Origin: Apostichopus californicus
Taxonomy: Eukaryota; Echinodermata; Holothuroidea; Aspidochirotida; Stichopodidae
NCBI GenBank assembly: GCA_020650975.1
Contig: JAIPMN010019531.1
Location: forward strand, 1-21,971
Direction of reading: 5' to 3'
DNA length: 21,971 nt
Position numbers and translations under genes: made by a program. The first letter of the stretch is position 1. Each line of letters begins with the position of its first letter. Shown one piece after another: positions 17,401 through 21,971 of the stretch. The notes under the pieces were generated by a model that was not told where the DNA came from, made no database searches, and worked only from the letters and a program-made list of their open reading frames with translations.

Positions 17401-18887
17401 TCCAATTTAAAACAGGTAGAACATAATATCAAGTACCCCGGTTCAGTGAATAATTAACTTTTGCATTGATTACAAATCACCGATTTATGAATTTGTCTGT
17501 GGTGTAATGCTGTGTAAAGATCATCAGTATTGGCTCCAAGTTTCATACCCTAAAAGTTGCCAACAGTTTCTTCAAAAGTGCTCTCCTCCCAGAGGCTCTT
17601 ACTGTAAAAAATTAATTCACAGCCATTTATGAAGGAGTATTAAAAAGAGACAATGTAATATCTCAATATGTATAACTATTTTTGCAGTGGCAGTAGAATT
17701 AAAATGTTAATAATCGAGTAGGCGTGACCATTATTTATACTGGTGGTGTGGCCGAGTGGATTAAGGCGGTGGCATTTGAAGCAATGAAGCTTAGCAATCG
17801 GGAGGTTCCGGGTTCGATACCCGGCCGGGTCATAGTAAGGTGGGTTTGTCATCCAAGAGCAATCTACGGTTTTCCCATCTGAAATGATTTTCTAAATTAA
17901 AAAGATTCCAATTTTGAGTTAAAATGTTAAATTGGAAGCTACCCGACGTGTAAGTTTTAATTCATAAGCCCTTGCAGGTTTCTCCCACATTTGTGGCCGC
18001 TTAAGCATAGTAAAAATAACTGCTTAATAACTGCTATTATTATTATTTGAGATTCTTGCATATTTGGGGTAACACTGATAGTAAGAGGTCTGTACACAAA
18101 TGCTGCTATACAACTGTTCATTAGTGTGACTATTTTACATTAATCATGTTTGTTCTGCTAATACCAGGGAAAATATTTCCTGTGGTTGCAAGATACTGTA
18201 TACAAACAAAGAACTTGTCAGGCCTGCCTTTTTATATTATTGTTATTATTATTAAAAGTAAGTTGGCCTGATGTTTTGATCCTAGCAGGATCTTCTTCAA
18301 AGGCTAAATGATAAGTAACAGTAACAGAAGGGACAAAAACACGCACAGAATACAGACAGGTTAATGAGCATGGTGAACACAAAGAGATAGATGTAAGGGG
18401 ATTAGTGGACAAGGGATGGAGAGAAGAAAGAAAGAAACCAAAAGGGGAAGAGGAGAGGTAGGAGGTAAACAGTGGAGGGACAAAGAGAGGATTAAGGGAA
18501 GGGGGTAGGGAATAAAGTGGAGAAGGACAAAGACAGAAAGGTGTGTAGAAAAAAGGGTGGAGGAGAGCTATGAGAAGAGGAGTGATGGGGGGGGGGGGGA
18601 ACAAGGGGAGGAGGGGGGACAGAAGAAAATTTAGTCATGTCCTTCCTGAATGTTGAGCCCTATGAGGTTGAATGGTGCGAAGGCGTTGCATCCACAGCCT
18701 CTCTCTGCTGATTCGTACTAGGTCAGGACGGCTACCTAAAGATTCAATCCCCTGTAGGGACATGTCGTTAATGGTATGGTTGGGAAGGTTAAAGTGTTCT
18801 CCAACTGGGGTCTCAGTCTTCATGGTGTTGACTGTGGAACAAAGAACTTGTCAGGCCTACCTTTTTATATTATTGTTATTATCATCA

Positions 18888-18930
<43 letters not shown>

Positions 18931-19079
18931 CATGATTATTATTATTATGATAAAGTTTCAATATTTTTTCCAGGTATCTTGTCAGCTACATTCCAGGAGG
19001 ACAAACAGGCTTAACATTCTTTACGAAACTCTTCGCTACGGTAGCAGGCAAGACAATATCAAGCACGATGCCCGTTTAA
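14204..19079 (+). CDS. SFT2D3: SFT2-domain vesicle transport protein, SFT2D3-like, 5 exons, complete
   Basis: A small tetra-spanning protein of the SFT2/Got1 family, which in yeast acts in fusion of endosome-derived vesicles with the late Golgi. Exons 14204-14446, 15743-15894, 16440-16557, 17093-17151 and 18974-19079 join in frame to 225 codons plus TAA (human SFT2D3 is about 215 aa). The start MADLNADLKSYLSKSK resembles human MADLHRQLQEYLAQGK. A Ser-rich, charged cytosolic N terminus (1-86) is followed by membrane segments at about 87-110, 116-137, 155-171 and 174-196. The conserved SFSILWGP motif and RLPFTAVYFGT segment are present, and the chain ends MPV. The start has A at -3 and G at +4. 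Family is certain; the SFT2D3 subtype rests on the two termini. Confidence 0.93.
14447..15742 (+). other. SFT2D3: SFT2D3-like intron 1
   Basis: 1,296 bp, AT-rich, no recognised repeat or gene. Open frames at 14778-15014 and 14999-15268 have no recognisable motifs and are dismissed. Confidence 0.75.
15743..15894 (+). CDS. SFT2D3: SFT2D3-like exon 2 (membrane segments 1 and 2)
   Basis: Fifty codons plus two bases, acceptor CTCCTTTCAG, donor GGCAG|GTTGGT. It encodes SKKQRILGFMLLLVSGLGCF and continues with the hallmark KPRKFALLYTMGSVF. The donor is unusual, with T at +3 and G at +4. Confidence 0.94.
15895..16439 (+). other. SFT2D3: SFT2D3-like intron 2
   Basis: 545 bp with a G12 run plus further purines at about 15953-15972. 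The flanking sequence to about 16160 looks like diverged interspersed repeat but is not identified. Confidence 0.65.
16440..16557 (+). CDS. SFT2D3: SFT2D3-like exon 3 (SFT2 signature, membrane segment 3)
   Basis: One base plus 39 codons, acceptor CTTTGCAG, donor GTG|GTGAGT. It encodes the family signature FSILWGPANHIKHLFSYQRL followed by PFTAVYFGTIFATLYFVFV. Confidence 0.95.
16558..17092 (+). other. SFT2D3: SFT2D3-like intron 3
   Basis: 535 bp of non-coding sequence with a C-rich patch at about 16618-16638 and a T/C-rich acceptor tract. Nothing else is recognised. Confidence 0.7.
17093..17151 (+). CDS. SFT2D3: SFT2D3-like exon 4 (membrane segment 4)
   Basis: Nineteen codons plus two bases, acceptor CCTGTGTAG, donor TG|GTGAGT. 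It encodes KRSTLLTLICSICQLLALV and ends inside the Trp codon completed by exon 5. It is too short to see as an open frame; phase, splice sites and the family pattern support it. Confidence 0.92.
17152..17741 (+). repeat. G-rich and C-rich interspersed sequence in intron 4
   Basis: A G-rich stretch (about 17173-17205) is followed by C-rich runs (17216-17234 and 17350-17371) and a twice-used cagggca word (17252, 17275). This composition suggests a decayed mobile element. I cannot name the family. Confidence 0.35.
17742..18047 (+). mobile_element. Class II tRNA (Leu/Ser)-derived SINE
   Basis: The head has a strong box A (tggccgagtgga, 17749-17760) and a perfect box B (ggttcgatacc, 17811-17821) inside a good T-arm pairing ccggg/cccgg. 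The spacing leaves room for a long variable arm as in tRNA-Leu or tRNA-Ser. The acceptor arm pairs poorly, so this is not a functional tRNA. A 220-bp body and a terminal (ATT)n tail at about 18034-18047 complete a SINE layout. It is unrelated in sequence to the copies at 7389 and 9041. Confidence 0.75.
18206..18248. repeat. 43-bp direct repeat, left copy
   Basis: Begins acaaagaacttgtcaggcct and matches 18839-18881 with a single difference (g/a at its position 21). Both copies run into ATT-rich sequence. Confidence 0.9.
18266..18304 (-). ncRNA. Degenerate hammerhead-ribozyme-like motif of the Penelope-like element
   Basis: On the minus strand, stem I halves GCCT and AGGC flank TTGAAGA (core consensus CUGANGA), a 6-bp stem GATCCT-GCT-AGGATC (18278-18292), AAAAC (consensus GAAAC) and ATC before the cleavage position. 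Penelope-like elements are known to carry small hammerheads with this order. Here C3 and G12 are changed and one extra A precedes stem II, so activity is unlikely. Confidence 0.4.
18395..18630. repeat. Strand-biased purine tract
   Basis: The plus strand is overwhelmingly A/G for over 230 bp, with agaaagaaagaaa, many gga/gag words and a G12 run at about 18588-18599. It lies inside the Penelope-like fragment in the last intron of the SFT2 gene. Confidence 0.85.
18839..18881. repeat. 43-bp direct repeat, right copy
   Basis: Second copy of the repeat at 18206. It directly adjoins the Penelope-like coding remnant on one side and the long ATT microsatellite on the other. Confidence 0.9.
18866..18949. 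repeat. (ATT)n microsatellite
   Basis: About 84 bp of trinucleotide repeat, with a long uninterrupted ATT core and ATC/ATG interruptions near both ends. It stops about 25 bp before the acceptor of the last SFT2 exon. Confidence 0.95.
18974..19079 (+). CDS. SFT2D3: SFT2D3-like exon 5 (C terminus and stop)
   Basis: One base, 34 codons and TAA, acceptor TTTTTTCCAG. It encodes WYLVSYIPGGQTGLTFFTKL and ends ISSTMPV, matching the conserved W-Y-x-x-S-Y-I-P-G-G-x-x-G C-terminal pattern of SFT2 proteins. A second frame stays open further but does not fit the splice phase. Confidence 0.95.
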
Positions 19080-20346
19080 GAACCGTTCCTCCACATTCTG
19101 GATGGCACAACTGTTTAAAGAGATTGATACTTTTACGGTCACAAAGAGTCTCATCTGAGAGCAGGCTTTAATGCCTAACATGCAGATTAGTTAGTGATTA
19201 ATGTCTTTCATAACTGTCTGAAATAACATGCAGAGTTGCTGAGCGGACTTCCCAGTCAAGACATTGTTAAAGATGTGGCTGCATTGCTAAGAGTCAAGAA
19301 TTTGGTCTGAAGACATTTTGCCTTTTAAGGAGGTAACCAAAGATGGGAACAAACTTTTTTGTTTTCTTTTTATGACTAAGGTATTCTTGAGAGTGACTTT
19401 TGTTGACAAAAGGTTGGTTTTCTTTTGGCTGAAGTTTGAAATCTTCTGGCAGAAAGTCTGCAATCTTAGACAGATGAAGAAACTGCTTTGTTACCTACGA
19501 AAGGAAGACCAGAGACCTAAGATGTTGGTTGTAAAAAGATACACAGAAACCTAAAGGAACCTTTGCAGGATTGCACTGTTTTTGGAATAACATTTCAATG
19601 GACAATTTATTCTTATGTAGGCTGAATTGGAACGATTTATTCAAGCATTTAAATCCTTGCAAAGGAGGTAACAACAAGATTAAAGAAAGACCTCCTGCTT
19701 TCTGTTGTGTTGTTATCTATGAGAGGCTCTGCACTCTGGGTGAGTTTTCACACTGGAAGGAGAGAGAAGGCCAACAGTCTGTGTCACATGACTTTAAGTT
19801 TAACTTAGCAGGTAAGAATATTTATGGTATGAATGCACAAAATTGTTTGATAATTTTTATCCTCAAATTTTGATTACGTTTGAATAGATCACTTTTCGCA
19901 TTTGAATATAATTTTATCACTCATAGAATTCAGCCATTTCGTATGGTCTGATCATGTTTTTACGTTCTAGTACATTTTCTAAGTACTAATATTATTTGAC
20001 TTTTTGGTATAAATTTGAGAGTTGTGGATTTGATCACGCACCTGACTGCAACATATATCAAACATATGATAAACGTTATAAATTTATATAAATTTTTCAA
20101 AATTATAAGAAACCCAAAAAAATTCCATATTTTTGGAGGATACATACTGCTATACAGTTTTGCATTTGTGGATCAATTTTTTTTTCGATCTTGTTTTTGC
20201 ATTCTGTTTTGTTTAGGCTATACCGGCAAAATTATTCTTGACTACAGTAACAAGTGTTCGTGAGTTTTATGATCACAGATTTTACAAGACATTTATCCTA
20301 GAGTTGACATATAGCGTTAAATTAGTGTTAGTTGTCTTGAAGCTGC
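19080..20346 (+). other. SFT2D3-like 3' UTR / downstream region
   Basis: Sequence after the SFT2 stop codon. It probably begins with the 3' UTR of that gene. A possible attaaa poly(A) signal is at 19679-19684, with no clear GU-rich element. Open frames at 19318-19554 and 19571-19873 resemble no family I know and lack splice or start evidence. The part from about 19860 on is very AT-rich. Confidence 0.5.
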
Positions 20347-20980
20347 TAAAATAGGTACTAGGTTTTAGGTATGATCAAGAGGAACTTCAGTTTTCTGAAA
20401 AAGGACATAGTTGTTAGGCTTTATCAGCAGTTGGTTAGGACTCATCTGGAGTATGCTGTGCAGGCTTGGAACCCATATTTTGCTAAGGATAAGGAAGTAC
20501 TCGAAAAGGTCCAGAGGAGGGCTATACTAGGATGATTAGTTCCTTAAAGAGTGTTCCTTATTATAGCCGGTTACAACTGTTGAATCTCACCACACTGGAG
20601 CTTAGGAGGTTATGTGGTGACTTGATTCAGGTTTTCAGGATTGTGTATGGTTTTGACAATTAATCCTTCACTGACTTTTTCATGTTTGCTAATAGTAGTT
20701 GTACTAGAGGTCATTGTCTTAAACTCCAAAAGTCACAAAGTAGGATTAATATTCGGCATCACTTTTTTTCTAATAGGGTTGTGAATGAGTGGAATGGTTT
20801 GCCTGAGAAAGTTGTACTTGCAAGTAGTGTCAATGGGTTTAAGAATGCTTTGAACAAGCACTTTAAGCATTGTAATCGGGTCTGATCGTTTGTGTCTTCA
20901 GTTTTTATTCCCTCTCCTATAGGATCCTTGATGGGGACTTGAGTGTCCCTCCTGATCCTTTTTTCTACTAAACTAAACTA
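20347..20980 (+). pseudogene. 5'-truncated LINE (CR1/L2-like) reverse-transcriptase C-terminal remnant
   Basis: Translated pieces read LVRTHLEYAVQAWNPYFAKD, then LEKVQRRA, LTTLELRRLCGDLIQVFRI, TRGHCLKL and FFSNRVVNEWNGLPEKVV. This is the usual thumb/C-terminal region of CR1/L2-type non-LTR retrotransposons. It is broken by a short insertion with a stop near 20355, a frame change near 20522 and a TAA at about 20660. A presumed 3' UTR ends in actaaactaaacta (20967-20980), a tandem tail as in such LINEs. Only this 3' end is present. Confidence 0.85.
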
Positions 20981-21900
20981 TGGGTAGGCTGAAAGGGAGC
21001 ACATGAGATGCCACAGTATAAACACATACACTGTAAGCAAGCAGCAACAAAGCTTTACTTTACTGTTATGTGGGTCCTAGGCTCAGGCTCTCAGCTATAA
21101 GACTCTCAGATGTGAAAATAACATAAGACATTAGACTTGAAGTTTCAAGTTGTATCTTTTCTGTATTCTTGTTTATCTGTCAGTCCACTCTTAGAATCGC
21201 TGGGTCTCTCTTTTCTATCTCTGCCCCTCTCTGTCCTCTATACTTTATATTACATTGCTGGCATTTCTTCACAATTAGATACAATGTTGTCCACCTCGTT
21301 ATGTATTATTCAGCATATGTTATACATAAAATGTATTTTGTGGGTTTATATGTTTTTTTTTAATTTGATGTATTACCAATTATTTTGAAATATTTCTAAA
21401 AACTATAGCATGTAATTTTATTGTGAAGATTGGAAGGAATATATATGAGGGGCTACAATAGGGTTGTGTACATACCTTTTATTTTCCTTCTTTATTTAAA
21501 ATTTATGAAAATTGTAAAATGGATTTCCTTGAAAATCAGCAGTGACAATCTCTTCCAAGAATAGATCCTTTCTGAGACAGTTTGTGACATACTTAAGGAG
21601 AAGATTTATCAATGTGAATAAACGTTAAATTTACGGTGACATCCCCAAAAGGAATGATATATATTTTTCTTATCTGTGTGGGGAAGTTGTCTATGAGTCC
21701 ATGACAGCCATATTTTTAAGTAGATGATCCTTAACGATGGTAGAGTTTGTACCTCCTTTTAATCTCTGAAATGCTCCATTAAGTCATCCATTATGTCTCT
21801 ATTATTACATCGGCTCCACGGTGCTACCCATATGTTAATGATAATCCATTGCATTTTATTAATTCTTATAACTGAGACAGAAAATGTTCTATTCACTTCA
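20981..21900. other. Downstream intergenic or distal 3' UTR sequence
   Basis: No gene recognised. An AATAAA at 21617-21622 is followed about 50 bp later by a GU-rich stretch (tctgtgtgggg) and could be a distal poly(A) signal for the plus-strand gene. Open frames at 21137-21388 are hydrophobic by composition and unsupported. Confidence 0.45.
21617..21622 (+). promoter_or_regulatory. Candidate polyadenylation signal AATAAA
   Basis: Canonical hexamer with a GU-rich stretch downstream (about 21673-21684). It would give the SFT2 gene a 2.5-kb 3' UTR that includes the LINE remnant; assignment is uncertain. Confidence 0.25.
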
Positions 21901-21971
21901 GTGGCGTAGGAAGGTACCTTTGAGTGGAGGGGGGGGGGGCTGAAGACTGATGGCCGGCCTGGGGGAGGGGT
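21899..21971. mobile_element. Possible start of a repeat cut by the window edge
   Basis: The word cagtggcgtagg followed by a G10 run resembles the CAGTGGCGTAG-type left terminus seen on many animal hAT-like elements and repeats. The other end is outside the window, so terminal inverted repeats cannot be checked. Confidence 0.3.

Larger units (their letters stand above)
18206..18881 (-). mobile_element. Penelope-like retroelement fragment
   Basis: On the minus strand, 18635-18823 encodes ETPVGEHFNLPNHTINDMSL, then RISRERLWMQRL and RTIQPH. This pattern (TPVGxHF, H-S-x-x-D, RExxWMxxL, QP) is that of the C-terminal end of the GIY-YIG endonuclease region of Penelope-like elements. The remainder downstream on that strand is a pyrimidine-rich 3' region. 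A 43-bp direct repeat, one mismatch, brackets the fragment (18206-18248 and 18839-18881). It is 5'-truncated and not functional. Confidence 0.7.

Noticed and set aside
17742..17832. Functional tRNA-Leu or tRNA-Ser gene
   Set aside because: Boxes A and B are good but the acceptor stem pairs badly, and a SINE body and ATT tail follow.
18218..18604. 128-residue Pro/Ser/Leu-rich minus-strand frame
   Set aside because: It reads the pyrimidine strand of the purine tract; composition alone explains it.
19318..19873. One or two small genes after the SFT2 stop
   Set aside because: No family motif, no splice or promoter evidence; Phe/Leu/Lys-rich composition fits AT-rich non-coding sequence.
20682..20885. 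Stand-alone small gene containing VVNEWNGLP
   Set aside because: This is the end of a LINE reverse-transcriptase frame, with a stop and a frame change just upstream.

Overview
The window is eukaryotic, animal nuclear DNA. It is AT-rich, its genes are split by GT-AG introns, and it is full of interspersed and tandem repeats. Two conserved metazoan genes lie head to head: the 3'-truncated minus-strand gene for the nuclear exosome exoribonuclease EXOSC10 (Rrp6/PM-Scl100), and a complete plus-strand SFT2-family Golgi/endosomal trafficking gene closest to SFT2D3. tRNA-derived SINEs with a Deu-domain-like core and a Penelope-like element fragment fit a marine invertebrate deuterostome such as an echinoderm. 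The species cannot be fixed from this sequence.

Layout. 1-1340: 85-bp minisatellite of 16 units whose right end is the 3' end of a real EXOSC10 exon. 1305-12751 (minus): 12 coding exons of EXOSC10 that join in frame, covering the start codon, PMC2NT domain, the whole DEDDy exonuclease domain and most of the HRDC domain; the C-terminal part lies beyond the left edge. EXOSC10 introns hold a 91-bp minisatellite (6337-7175), two SINE copies (7389-7703, 9041-9347) and an 11-bp A-tract array (11029-11199). 12752-14203: the 1.45-kb gap between the two start codons. 14204-19079 (plus): five coding exons of the SFT2 gene (225 aa, four membrane segments). Its last intron holds a second SINE type (17742-18047) and a Penelope-like fragment (18206-18881) with a degenerate hammerhead-like motif. 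19080-21971: presumed 3' UTR and intergenic DNA with a broken LINE reverse-transcriptase tail (20347-20980).

The two genes act in unrelated processes (nuclear RNA decay and vesicle fusion with the Golgi), so any link between them is transcriptional. I see no new multi-gene system. The most unusual observation is that the left-edge minisatellite was seeded from an EXOSC10 exon, so it tandemly repeats that exon's splice donor.
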